Of a DNA stretch of 64,000 nucleotides, positions 47,942-60,837 are shown piece after piece. The position numbers and the translations under genes were made by a program. Source of the stretch: Sipunculus nudus (lineage: Eukaryota > Annelida > Sipuncula > Golfingiida > Sipunculidae); the NCBI GenBank assembly GCA_026874595.1, contig CM049320.1:7135464-7199463 (forward strand), given 5' to 3'. The notes under the pieces are model-generated. The model saw only the letters and a program-made list of their open reading frames with translations. It was not told the DNA's origin and ran no database searches. The first letter of the stretch is position 1; each line of letters begins with the position of its first letter.

Positions 47942-49712
47942 TATCCCAAGACAAAGTCGGGGGATACTATGTTTTCATACCGGTCCCGCCGCCGCCGCAT
48001 ATAAATCTTGTTGGGGCGATAACCAAAAAAATATTTCACGGAACTTTACCAAACTTGGTATATGTATAGATATGGGTAAGAGGACGACGCCTATTTAAAA
48101 TGAGGTCATGACCTTTACTAGGAGAGTGTCCTTGACCTTGAATAGGTCCAATTTTGGGGAAAATCACACAAATTCTTTTATATCTCAAGAAATCTTGCAT
48201 GGATTTATCCCAAAATCAAGTTGATGGAAGATCATGGATAGGGTTGTCATGTTCCAGAAACTGGTGGCGCCACCTATTATTCTTTACTTGTTTTCATGCC
48301 GTTTAATACCCCCAAAATTGCCACCTTACAGTACTGTAAGCATTATAAGTAAAAAACTAATGGACAGGTTTCTTTTATATTATGCATAAACATAGGTATG
48401 GGTTATGGGATGATGTTTATTTGAATTGGGGTCATGACCTTTCCTATGATAGTGGCCTTGATCTTGAATATTGTCATATATGGTGAAAATCACACACCTC
48501 TTATGATATCTCCAGTGTTGATAGCCATATGGATTTCAAACATGACTTATGTATGGCCCACCACTAAAGTAAGTACCCTATAGGTTCTAGGGTCATGAGG
48601 TCAAAGGTCAAGGTCACTGGACTGGCATTTTAAAAGATATTGTGGATGCATTTTAAGCCAAACTTTCATCCCAGGTCTTCCATCTTGAATATATAGCTCA
48701 CTTGCCAATAGTGGATGATCCATATCAATTTTGGGGTCACAAGGTCAAAGGTCAAGGCCACCGGAGCTATCTGTCCAAAAATTAGTTTCTTGACGATAAT
48801 TCCTGCTTTTATTGATGTATTGATTTCAAATTTGACTTATATATGTCCCATTGAAAAAGCAAAACTCCAATTGATTTTGGGGTCATGAGGTCAAAGTTCA
48901 AGGTCACATGACACATCTACAAAAAGATTGTGCATGCATTTTCAGCCAAACATTTCATCTCAGACCTTTCATCTTGCACATATAAGTCATCTGCCAATAG
49001 AGGAAGACCCCTATCAGTTTTGAGGTCACAAGGTCAAAGGTGAAGGTCACAGGAGCCATCTGTCCAAAAATTAGTTTCTGGATGATAATTCCTGCTTTTA
49101 TTGATGCATGGATTTCATACTTGACTTGTATATGTCCCATTGGAAAAGCAAGACCCGAATTGATTTTGGGGTCATGAGGTCAAAGGTCAAGGTCACAGGA
49201 AACCTCTTTAAAAAGGTTGTGGATGCAATTTCAGCCAAACAATTCATCTCAGATCTTTCATTTTGCACATATAGTTCACCTGCCAAGAGTGGAAGACCCC
49301 TATCAATTTTGAGGTCACAAGGTCAAAGGTGAAGGTCACAGGAGCCATCTGTCCAAAAATTATTTTCTGGATGATAATTCCTGCTTTTATTGATGTATGG
49401 ATTTCAATCTTGACTTGTATATGTCCCATTGGAAAAGCTAGACCTGAATTGATTTTGGGGTCATTAGGTCACAGGACACATCTTTAAAAGGATGTGGATG
49501 CATTTTCAGCCAAACATTTCATCTCAGATCTTTCATCTTGCACATATAGTTCACCTGCTAAGAGAGGAAGAACCCTATCAATTTTGAGGTCACAAGGTCA
49601 AAGGTGAAGGTCACATGAAAGAAACAATAAATATGCCAAGTGTCAGTATATGCTGCTAAAAATGGGGTCTGTTCTTAAAGGGGGGGGGGGGGGGCTACTA
49701 TGTCTGGGGATA
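47942..49712. mobile_element. Tandem-core TIR element, copy B (289-bp units with AGGTCA sites)
   Basis: TCCCAAGACAAAGT (47944-47957) and ACTATGTCTGGGGA (49697-49710) form inverted termini (12 of 14 positions), each flanked by TA. GGATACTATGTTTTCA near the left end is shared exactly with copy A. The core repeats a 289-bp unit: GATAATTCCTGC at about 48795, 49084 and 49373. Each unit carries TTGATGTATGGATTTCA, GGGGTCATGAGGTCAAAGGT, and CATTTTCAGCCAAACATTTC. A run of about 16 G lies at 49679-49694. The 61-codon minus-strand frames beginning MGHIQVK are repeat translations. Confidence 0.75.
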
Positions 49713-50890
49713 CTCTGGCACCTGCGGTGCCAAGAAATGTCTAGTTACAAATAATACATGCCCTATTTTGTTTAAACATAGATTAGTCTTCGTCAAATAC
49801 TCCTGTTATATATCAAAAATTGTTTTGAAATGTCTTAGCTCACTTTTTGAACTGATCTAGTAGTATACTTTTCGCATGAACCTGCAAACAAACAAAACAA
49901 AGTAGACAACCAGAGATCGAGTGGTACTGGGAAGTCCAACAGACGAACAGTAGTTTTCAAAGTTTAGGTCAGTCATCCAGTTTATAGAACGGCCAATGAA
50001 ACGAGTTAGAATTTTCCTCTGCAGCGTAAAATTGACCGAGTATTAGGCTTAATTCTCAGGGAAATCTCGCGTATTCTCATTTGACGGCAAACTATGCGAG
50101 ATTTGACGAGACTTGCAATGGTGTTATTTATAACTAATCAAATCCTAACTGATACGAAAATCTATACCTCTCTAGAGGTAAATGACAGAGACAGAAGAAT
50201 AAATCTCGATATTTTAATTAAAAAGGTTTAACAAGAAAAAAGAATACATTGTAACGTCTACATAAGGCCGCGTGTTCGAAGGAATAAGCTCATTGGTCAT
50301 AAGTTCTGGTCCACCAATATAAGCTTAGGTATTGTTTATAATTTTCGAGATTTGGCACAAAAATGAAATTTTACATTTTAAGCTCAGCTGACTGAAAGAC
50401 ATTTTTAAGCCAAACTTCTCATCCCAAACCTTCCATCTTCAACACCTAGTACCTGCCAAAAGAAAACTTTGGATTTCGGGGTCACAAGATCAATGGTCAA
50501 GGTCGCAGAGGCCATCTTTCCAAATGATAGCTCCAGTTTTGAATGTAAAATGATATTATGATTTGAAAAAATTGAAAGTTTGATTATCTTTTAATGCCCT
50601 TTTATTTCAGTGAATAAATTCAATGGGTATTATTATACTCATCTCCACTTTCTTTCTTTTTTTAAATTATTTACTTGCATATTACAGTCACTTAGTTCAG
50701 ATACCAATACAAATATGTAATCATAGGAGGCTAACTGTTGCCACGTTTCCATATGTTAGGTTTTTTATAAAAAAATATTTGCATTATCAATATCAGCTGA
50801 GCGCCGTAACCTACAGGTCCCTTGTTTTAGTGTAGCGTGCCCCTGGTGGCCATTTGTCTATACTAAACAACTTTCGAGATAATATTGTGG

Positions 50891-50947
<57 letters not shown>

Positions 50948-52705
50948 TATAAATCTATGTGTGTGTATATATAGGACAAATGCAGACTCGCATATTTTCG
51001 TTCGACGAGTTATGATGCGAGATTAGGCATAAAAGACTTGCAATTATATCACGTAAAACGAAATAAATGCTACCTTATGCAAAAACTAGACCTCTACAAC
51101 TTTAAAGTTATAAACCTAAAGCTCAATATTTTCTCATTTCATCATTGTTTCCCAAAATGTATAACCATGGTAACCGCAAACACAGACGGTCATACTCCCC
51201 CACCCCTTAAAAATGAATATGAAGAGACGATTATAATGAGGTTAAGTTTATGTAGCAATGACCATTGTTGAAAATGATATGATAAAAAAAAAGAAATATT
51301 TAGGGTGTTCAGTGACCTTGACTTGACCTTGATATATACCAGCTTAATTATTATCAAAGAGACTGGCGCAACATTGTGCAACCAAAAAAAAAAGAACAAA
51401 TAGATATACACGTAACCGGGTGAAAATGTTTCAGAGAGTTGTATTTGAACAAAAGCTTTTCAGAGAGTATACGTTGTATTTGAACAAAAGCTGTCCTCAT
51501 ATTAAATATATATTTGTTTAAAATCTTTGGTTGATGAGTTTAGGTCCCCATACAGATACCCCGTATTTGCTCATTTGAATCCAGGATGTGGGTTTACAGT
51601 TAACAAGTTTAATCTATATAAGCCGTTTAAACAATATACTTATGTCATTATGATATGTCGTGACCCTGAGAAAATAATATTTTCCTTGTATTATGAGCAA
51701 CCTAGTCACGATACAACCTATAGTTACAACCTACAATGGGCATATTTATATATTAAATGATTAAATGCAGACTCAGTGTATGAATCTATACATACAAGGT
51801 CACGAATTATTTTTCTCCTCTCTGTATATTAAAGCTAAATTTTGTACAATCGACATATATATAACAAACTTATAAGAAGCGTATAATGAAATATTAACCT
51901 TCCCTGACATTTTGAAGCCCTGCTGTATTATTATTTTAATGTTTGCGTATAAATGTTTGATGACAAGTTAACACGCAGTAGAATTAAAAATCTATTTCGG
52001 AGATATCAATCACAGGAGAACAAAACAAGGGCACCACAAAGTGGAGAATCCCCCGGTAACAGGGACATAGTTGTACTTGATGTATTAAATTGTAAACATG
52101 GCAAGTGTGAGAATCAGTAGGGCGATCCTGTGACCTTGACCTAAGTTTTGTGACCTCAAATCAACGGGTTCTCCGTTTACGGGCACGTGACCTGTATGTA
52201 GAAAATAGAAGGTGAACAGTGTAGCTTCTTGCCACGAGCTTTGGGCAAGACCTTGACCTTGCATGTGACCTGATTGATAAAAAGGGTTTTTTTCCACTTT
52301 TGATAAGTGGGCTGTATGTGAAAGATGCATACATGCAAGATGTTGGGGTTTCCTTACATTGGCGTATTATCATAATAAAGACCAAGATGTTTTAGTTCGG
52401 CTGAATTTTAGCCCTCCCCTTTGTCATTTGTCTACTGTCAGCAGCACCTGAATTTGTTGCTGACAAACATGGAAATAATCATTTTTTACATATAAGCAGG
52501 CTTGCATTTCTCATGATAGCCAGCTCTACATATATGCTACCACAGCCACGCCAGGACAATTATATTGAATTTGTAACTTATATGAACGAGACTTATAATT
52601 AATAAAGTTATAAAGAGGTTATTAAAATTTAGGACAAAAATATTAATAAATACCGTATATCTAAATTATATAAAGTGTTTCATAAAAGAGATGAAACTTT
52701 TCTCA

Positions 52706-52764
<59 letters not shown>

Positions 52765-53330
52765 ACATGTATTATGTATTTTAACGATAAGTTTGACAAC
52801 GATGTGCTTTTCTGAGCATGCACACATTGCATCTTACGGAACTTATATTATATATAAAAAGAAAAGGAAAACTTAATTAATTAATTATAATATTTGTTAC
52901 TTTTATTTGCTCAAGCTGGTCATCGCAAGCCTCAGGGAGATCCTTAACTCTTGTCACATGCTGTTGGGCTGGCTGTAATCCCGGGCTGTTGGCAGCTTAA
53001 ACAGCACTGCTTGATAAATCCTGCCCAGCAGCCTATATTGGCGGGCTATTATCGATGAAACATTTCATTTTCCGTCCTACGCCGGTTTTGTTTTTCCGTT
53101 TCCGTTTCGTGTTTTGATGTGTTATTATAATCACCGGCTCAGTTTGAACATAAAAAATGTGGTTCCTAAAGATTTCCTGTCAGCTAATCTGGGTTTAAAT
53201 TGCTAATTAAAGGTAGGACTGAACGGGTAGAAATGTTTGATTTGTGACCTTGATTTCCCGACTCGGACTTGAGTAGTCGCTTCCATTGATTTAGAAACAC
53301 CAGAGCAGCACATTTTTTAAAAAAAACCTT
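49713..53330. other. Non-coding; fragments of AGGTCA-type repeats
   Basis: 50390-50540 holds a fragment similar to the 48.6-kb units (AAGCCAAACTTCTCATCCC, GGGGTCACAAGATCAATGG). 52110-52340 contains TGTGACCTTGACC, ACCTTGACCTTGCATGTGACC and related words. (AT)n tracts lie at 50892-50941 and 52709-52760. No gene is recognised. Confidence 0.45.
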
Positions 53331-53673
53331 TAGGCCAAAATAAATAAAGGTATGGTTCTCAGGCACTTTTTTTCAGAAATCAATGCGGGCAGGCGGTTTT
53401 TTTTTAATTTTTTAATTTTTTGGTATGTTTCGATAAAAATGACAAATGATAAGGGAAAAGCATGATCATAACAGATTTATTTTGCTAAACAAGTAAAAGC
53501 CCTACATAAAAAAGGAAATCTATGATTTTATCTCCTTGAAAGAAACGCCCGAACGGTTGCAGCACAAAATTGGTAAGTTTCTATTGAAAATCAAAATAAA
53601 AATTTTTGATGCGGGGGTTCAAATTGATGCGGGCGGTGCCTGAGAACCATACCTTTTATTTTTTTTGGCCTTA
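53331..53673. mobile_element. MITE, second copy of the GGTTCTCAGGCAC family
   Basis: TAGGCCAAAATAAATAAAGG then TATGGTTCTCAGGCAC on the left is mirrored on the right by GTGCCTGAGAACCATACC then TTTTATTTTTTTTGGCCTTA, about 36-bp inverted termini. The interior has TGCGGGCGG and GATGCGGGCGGTGCC at opposite ends. It is the same family as 16895-17214 and retains better termini. Confidence 0.75.
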
Positions 53674-54009
53674 CCTATCCATATGTTTATCCATATCATA
53701 TATTAGATTAACCCTTTCTGAAATTATCTATATCTGTGCATAATAAATGCATATATCCAAGGACAATGGTTTAGTCTGAAGTGTCAAATACTTAAGCAGC
53801 GTAAGCAGGGGATGAAATTGGATGCTGAAGTAAATAAAAGGGAACATGTACCTTAACTGGGTTGAAAGAGGTCTATAAACCTACTTAACGACGGCATGAA
53901 TACCCGGGTCATCCGGACTCGAGTAATAGGTTAGAATTACTCACGCAGCCCCCTCTATTCAAATATCTCTTGCTGAACTAGCTGAAGGTAAATTGCTTTT
54001 TATCTCGTG

Positions 54010-54011
<2 letters not shown>

Positions 54012-54052
<41 letters not shown>

Positions 54053-54109
54053 TATATAAATATATATATAATATATATATATAAATATATAAATATATAT
54101 ATTTATATA

Positions 54110-54174
<65 letters not shown>

Positions 54175-54179
54175 ATATG
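54012..54179. repeat. Complex (AT)n microsatellite, about 168 bp, self-complementary
   Basis: Alternating AT is broken by AATATATATA, AAATATATAT and ATTTATATAT phase switches. The left and right halves are largely reverse complements, so the tract can fold on itself. The 72-codon Ile/Tyr frame is an artefact. Confidence 0.85.
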
Positions 54180-57100
54180 AATAGACTGGTTAATACTTGT
54201 AAGGTCTTCATCCTCCAAACAAAACAGTTTTCTTAGCAGTTTATTCCTGGATTAATCCTATTTTTTTATGATTAAGGATTTATATGTATAAGTTAAGACG
54301 GTATCGGGAGGTTGAAATAGATTTGACCGTTATTAACTAGGTAACCCCACACGGCCCTATTTTATCACCAATCGTGATGAAGTTATGACGAAGCTGTCTC
54401 CCGGCATACACGGGGAGCATGTTGTTGTGATAGACATACTGTATGCGCATGCGCAGGACTACTAAATATAATTTTCCCTGAAAAATTTTTAACCACACAC
54501 CTGTGCTTTGTTCCGGAAAAACATGCTGTTTTCACTCGCGATTTTTTTTTCTCGGATAAAGATATTTTGTACCGACAAAACTTTTCTAAGTGTCAAACAG
54601 GATATATTATGATAACCGCTCTTGAAAGGAATCTATTGATCTCTAGGAGGATATTGACAGTTAATCCTTAATGGTTAAGAACGGTTCGCTAACCCAAAGC
54701 AATATGGCCACAACTCCATCACACTAACCAGTACATCACCTTAATGTATTACACCACGATGGTCGTGGGCGTGGTCACCAATGAGCGTTACTCCGGCCGT
54801 TACTCTGTCCCTACGGGTCCAGTCATCATGAAACTTTCTCTGCTGATAGATTTTTACCTTTAGAGTTTCCTCTCGCGAATTGTCGTTAGTTTAACCTTAC
54901 CCTTATTCAGCCCTGGATGACCTATATTAGTCTCAAGGATTTCAAAAGCGTTTACGTGCCGCCATGTTTCACCCAGACTTTTACTCGTATGTTGCAATTA
55001 AGAGTATAGAAAAAAAAAAAACATGTTTATAACGCAATGTGAAGGTGTCATTGCGTAAGGTTAAGGCTGTATATAGGTTCTCGTCTATTTAATTAAAAGT
55101 GTATACTTGCTCTAGGAAAACATCGCATTAAAATGCCAGTGCGGACTTATTTACAACTATGCGTGTTAATGTGCCTGTCATAATAAGAAAAATCATCCAG
55201 TCAAAATATCTAAAACCACTAAACGCTTGTTTGGCTAAAAAATTCCACAGTATTAATTAATTTATATAAGCTGGCACAATAATGAAACTGCTAGTAATTT
55301 TTTCGATTCTATATAAAGATGATAATTTTCAAATGTCAATTACAAATATACTTGAAGTGTATACCTTTAATAATTTTTGTAACAAGGAAGATATCACTCA
55401 ATAAACCTTAAAAATAAGGAAGTATATAATCAATGTTGATAAATCCATGACTCGTTATTATAATATCTAAGGGCAAAGTGGGCGTCCGAAAGCATACACG
55501 GTGCGCATGTGAATGATTAGATTTACATGTACATTTCGCATATCGTGTCTGCTGGGAATAACATAAAACCATTTATACACAAAATGTTTTTCAATAAATA
55601 TCTTAACCTATAACTGCTTTTGTTACCAGTCCCATATTTAACAGGAATGTTGCACATGTGACATTAAAAGGTTCGGGAGTCTTTCACGTGTTTATATGAT
55701 GATAATGGAAGGCAGAAAGGCGCACATAAAACCACTTTCTTGAGCCATATAACCATATATATAATACATTTATACATTTCTGTGGATGCGTGGTGATTCT
55801 TTGGGCGAGGAAACAAAGAGTACGTTTATAGATATGTCTGATTTCTTAACCTGGTCACTTAAAATGTGCGTAATCATTAGATTACGTGAATATAGTTGTC
55901 AAGGAAAATACCCCCCCTCTCCTTCATCAGCTAGCCGTTAGCTCTCCCATCCCATAATGCCTTGCGCGTTAATCCAACCAGGGTTGATTTCAATGATGCA
56001 ATGTACACCAGGCTGGGTGGGTTCTTTGTCAGCCGCCCGCTGATGTCATGTTAACCTATTACATCATACATACGCAGGTTTTATACGGGTTAAAACAGAT
56101 TGCATCAACTAATGTAAGCGATAATCAGATATCTTTTTTTTAAATAAAGGCATCAATGGTTTATATATATATATATATTATATATATATACACACACAGC
56201 ATACTCCTTAACCTAAGATGTGCCGTGGCGTGATTGATGGGCTGACAATATTTATGGCAACTGTCCGTGACTCAGGAAGTTTATCACACCATGGAGCCAC
56301 GTAATTAGCATTATTTCCTTACTTTATATAAAGGTATACATGAAAGATAATCATGATAACCACGGTAATACATTTACAGTCATTCATTTACAATTTAGTT
56401 GAAAATACAGTCTTTTCTGCAACAAAGAAGAAAAAACTAGATCAGTCTTATTTGATTTAAGATTTAAAGATTAAAAACTACCTTTTATGGATTTGGGTTA
56501 ATCTATTAATTAATTAATGATCTGGACAGAAAAGCTTAGTAGTTTCATTGTTAGCCGTGGAGTCATAACTCAGGTAAACAGCCGAAAATCTTAACATTAG
56601 GCTACACGGTCCAGTAACACGCGCGAGCCATGCTTGTATTCAACACACATATACAGGCTGTTTTTCCAATATGCCGAGTTGAAACGGATTTTTTCTCTCA
56701 CATGGTAGGTGTTGTTAAAATATATACTGAAAAAGCTAACGATTAGTTTTGATTATGACAAGTGACAACGTACTTGTAGGCCATGAGGCGGCGTAAATAA
56801 TGACAAAAATATTTGCATCCTCAAAAAGTCTGCTTGACGGTCCTCTCTGACGAATGAAAAGGCAGTCTGACGCCGGTAGACTGTCTAATAATCAGGCAGC
56901 CGAAATGGCGCTAATCCACTTTGAATATAAATAGACTAGAGTGGAGTGAGCAAGATAAAATGGCTGTATGTGTATCTTTTATAATTCATGAACCTCCGAT
57001 GAAAATGGAAAGGACAGACAGAAAACGCTTTGTCTATGACTCATGACGTACAGCTCACAAAAGTTCATCGTCATAAGCTGCAAGTGAAAGTGAAAGCATC

Positions 57101-58140
57101 TGGGATGAGGATAAAAGTTGTTCTGTACTGTGTAAACACACATATGTCATGTCGTACTGAGCCCTCAGTAATCTAACCCACCCCCAACCCCAGTTCCTAA
57201 CGTCATAATTTGCACTTATGGTCTGTTGAAGAGCTAAGAGGTTCCCTGCATTGTGCGGACCCGCTTTCGTTTTTTTTTTTTGGCTCAGCTGACTTTCACC
57301 CCTGGTATGTTACCCTTCCGTCCAGCCGTTAGCAGGGCACTAATTCTAATGGTTGGACTTAGATACTTATAACTGAACAGCCAGGGAGGTCTTAGGAACA
57401 TTTTCTTGGACGCCTGAAATTAGGTTATTACGACCTAAATTCATTGAGTTATTGGGTTTGTCTGTGCAAGAATAATTAAAATTGAAAAAATAATTAAATC
57501 ATAATAAAAAAGGTGAACAACAAAGCTTTAGTATCTCGATACTTAATGCATGTGTTGAGATGATTCTTGCTTCGCACATTGATCATGTAAAGATTCACCA
57601 GCTGTTGAGGACTGGTGGCGCCACTGCCTAGTTGTATTTTTTATGTACGCATTCTTTCTTTATTTTTATAACATTAAATGCAGTGCAGCATATTTGTATT
57701 AGTTTCTCAGCTGTGCTTTCATCGACTTTCTTGAAACATTTGTGTGTATCAATCTTCACTCGTTTTATCAATCCCTGAAAACTGGTATAGCTCCACCTGG
57801 TTTATTCCTATTGTCCTTGCATTTTTTTTATCTTTTTCTGAAATACATGTCGTTGCTTCATGTTGGATTGTAAAAAATACCTGAGAGGGATAAACTGATT
57901 ATTTATCAATCAATGATACAACTTCCTATTACGAGTAGTGCGTACTTAATGGACTCCATGATAACCCCTTTATATAGCATGCTTGTTAGGATTTGATATC
58001 CCGCAGAATTTGAGAAAAGGTGAAAAACTGCAAGTTATTCCTTTAAATCTGTAAACATCTGTTTAGATACATCACCCCTGAAGGACACTTTAACATTTTA
58101 TTTCAGAAACTTAATTATGTAATAGTGTGTTACACTCTTC
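54180..58140. other. Repeat-poor region with several regulatory motif matches, no gene established
   Basis: Apart from an (AT)n tract at 56161-56188 this stretch lacks the repeats that fill the rest of the window. Motif matches: NRF1 (54444), ZNF143-like CCCATAATGCCTTGCG (55951), PBX-HOX TGATTGATGG (56231), POU octamer ATTTGCAT (56811), AP-1 TGACTCA plus TGACGTA (57037-57050), ISRE-like AAGTGAAAGTGAAAGC (57082-57097). A 34-codon frame at about 54760 (MVVGVVTNERYSG...) is unconfirmed. At 57290-57625 there is a fragment of the GGTGGCGCCAC repeat type. Confidence 0.35.
54444..54455. promoter_or_regulatory. NRF1-type palindrome
   Basis: TGCGCATGCGCA is an exact, fully palindromic match to the NRF1 consensus, which is frequent in CpG promoters of housekeeping genes. 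The surrounding 54.3-54.9 kb is less AT-rich than average, but no first exon could be identified. Confidence 0.35.
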
Positions 58141-58388
58141 ACCAGGTGGGTTTGCGTTCATCCCCGTGTGTGTGTGTGTTTGTGTGTTTGTTCACTACAT
58201 AACTCACGCGATCTTGAAAAGAATCCTATGAAATTTTTCAGGGCATTTCGTAAATGGACCAATAAAAAATCGATTATATTTTTTATCCATATCCAGGAAC
58301 GTCATCAAGGAATATTCACAAATGTAAAGTCACTAATGCACGAATGAACCTTGGTATATTGACCGAATATGTGAATGGCGGGGGCTTG
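58141..58388 (-). repeat. 250-bp interspersed repeat, uninterrupted copy
   Basis: On the minus strand it runs from AAGCCCCCGCCATTCACATA through GGTCAATATACCAAGG, TTCATTCGTGCATTAGTGAC, GACGTTCCTGG, TGCCCTGAAAAATTTCATAG, GTGAGTTATGTAGTGAAC and (AC)n to GGGGATGAACGCAAACCCACC. It is the most complete family member here and shows the pre-insertion state of the site occupied by the transposon at 28880-30014. Confidence 0.7.
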
Positions 58389-60310
58389 TATTTAATGTCA
58401 ATGCAGATGTCTTTAGTTTGGATCTGAAATCCCACAGTTATGAAAAGATTGCTGTAACCATGTCATTGATACACTCTATACACGTATAAATAGTTTGATT
58501 CGAAACTGTGTATAGTAAACTAGAAATATGCATTCTCAGGAATCCTGGCCTTGGTGTGGGTTGCTCCCCAAAACATATTTGCTTTCAATTATCAACTCAT
58601 ATTCTGTTTGAAAACTAAGTCATATATTATGGGAGATATACAGCGTGTACACGCTTTTTAGCACCATGAAAGTCTGGATTTTACCTGTATATGAAGTACT
58701 GCATATTTCTCTTAAATTTGATACATAAACTGGTTCGGTCATTTTCCAAGAGGAGCTTGAAAACTAATGACTTTGAGTTTGGTCTTCATGGTCAAATCTT
58801 CCTGAACTTAGGCTTGTGAATCCCATAACCTTTACAACGTTTGTATATTTCCCCGTTAAATTTGATATACAAATTGTTTCATCCAGTTTCTCGAAGGAAA
58901 TATGGTTACCCCCTACCGTTTCACCCGCTGTAACCTTTTTATGGTTAGGGTATGACAGGGTGTAACCCCTTTTTTAGTGTAAAGCTTTCTATTAAAATTT
59001 TAATCTTATCATTTTATTTAAAAGCGATCGATATAAAATCTTTTGGAAAGTCATGTAATCTAGTAATAATTCAAATTTGTCCAAAAACGTGTAAATTTTA
59101 AATACCAAAACAAAAGAACCGGTTATGCCTGCAGACCTCTTTGTCAAAGAATAGACCGGAAAACCAATACCACTATGTGTGCGCCGTTCATTGTGCAATC
59201 TTGCGCGCCAAGTTCAATTTCTGGGAAATCCGGGTTGCGTGCAACTGCAAGTAGGTTTCCCCAGTCTGCAGTTTACCGGCAGTAAGTGCTGACGCTAGTT
59301 AGAGAGCTGTATACGTGAGTACTATTTCGAGCTAATCATATCGTCATATAGGTTAGATGCGCTTTAATTGGCTTAGTGTACAAGTATGCATGTTAAATTA
59401 ACATATTAATAATGGTTTATCGACGGTTTCAAGAGAGCGAAAATTAATATTTGCATAAGTGAAAGGTCCATACACTGCACTGGTAGCGAGACCAGGTGTC
59501 CTTGTCCATTTCACCACGTGGCCTAAACTGTGGTTATAGCAACACAAGCGCTGGTTTTGAGAAGATATTGTTGGCGCCAGCCCATTACGCTTGCGTCGTT
59601 CATTGAGATTGTATTGCCGATGGATAAAGTGATCGCCCGCAACACAATATCCCGGTCATTTGCCTTGATTTCGTATAGCAGGCTACGTCATGCAATAAAC
59701 GGCAAATACAGATAGGGTCCAGGTTGAGGGGCCAATGATCTCCTTGTTATAAACCATTAAAGGTCGAAAAAATAGAATATCGTAAGAATAATGGCTTAAC
59801 TTAGGATAGCGGCTAAGGGAGCAATTAATAACAAAAAATATGTTTGTGAGTGGGAGCCTGTGAATTTGGGTTTGAATAACTTTGACCGTCAATTCTTGAA
59901 ATGATTAATTGTGCTTGATTAGAAATTTCGTGGTCTCACTGATCATAGGAGAAGTTTCGGCAACTCTCTTTCAGTCCTTTGTGCGCATTTGGATGTAATT
60001 TTTTTATTTGATAAATAACAGTCGTCCCTCAGGTTCACTCATGAGCATCAAGTGCTATGATTTTGGATAAATTGGTCTTTTTGAAACTCATCTGATATTT
60101 CAGCTAATCAGCAGAGCACCAGTGGGTCACTTGTTTTACCCAGACAAACATTTCATCTATACCTAGGCTTTATGGCCTTAGTCTTTGGAATACAAATACA
60201 CGCGGTTTGCAAATAAAGGAGAAAGTAATTAAAATAAAAAAAATAAAAGAATGTCGCAAATATTGTAACCTCAGTGTCGTAAATTTTGTACTCAACTTTA
60301 ACCAAAATAT

Positions 60311-60359
<49 letters not shown>

Positions 60360-60689
60360 ACGCTGAGATCCAAAATATGTATCCAATCTTGAGTATAATA
60401 ATTAAACATGTAATTATTATTTTCCAACTTTCAGAAGGTCATGTTGTTTGCAAAATTATATATCCTAGAATTACGATATCAAGATCACAGTACATCCGTA
60501 GACACAGTACATTTTTATTAAAAATTGAGAATCATCTCGAGCCAAGCAGTTAATGCAAGATGGTGCTTTTTGTCTAAATAGACATAACTTTCAAGAGAAC
60601 GAACTGCGGCATTGTTGCGGCATCTGTTCAGGAGAGGATTGTTACCAGGTCCTACGGATCGAGTACTTTTTGAGAACCATTGATAAAAA
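58389..60689. other. No gene established; possible promoter near 59.2 kb
   Basis: Around 59160-59330 the sequence is CpG-containing, with CCAAT (59164-59168), an E2F-like GCGCGCCAA (about 59203-59211) and donor-like CCGGCA|GTAAGTG. This could be a plus-strand promoter with a non-coding first exon. An (AT)n tract lies at 60311-60356. Frames at 59530 (plus) and 59683 (minus) overlap in opposite directions and are unrecognised. Confidence 0.3.
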
Positions 60690-60745
60690 AAATAAGATTA
60701 AGCCTTGGCGGAGGTTTGCGCTCTACTGCTGCAGTCACTCCTCAA
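60690..60745 (+). repeat. Fragment of a CCTTGGCGGAGG-type dispersed repeat
   Basis: CCTTGGCGGAGGTTTGCG followed by CTCTACTG resembles a short tail common to dispersed repeats in many animal genomes. Only this core is recognisable. The 71-codon frame covering it is therefore probably not a gene. Confidence 0.3.
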
Positions 60746-60837
60746 GAGCTCAAGTCATGTTTTATTGATGCCACTTCAGTTGTTAAAAATGATTGCCCGT
60801 AAAAACAACCCCCTCCCCTCTGATTATATTTAAATAA

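Noticed and set aside
48955-49429. Two similar 61-codon minus-strand proteins (MGHIQVK...) as a gene family
   Set aside because: They are translations of consecutive 289-bp tandem units, and the frame breaks in the other units.
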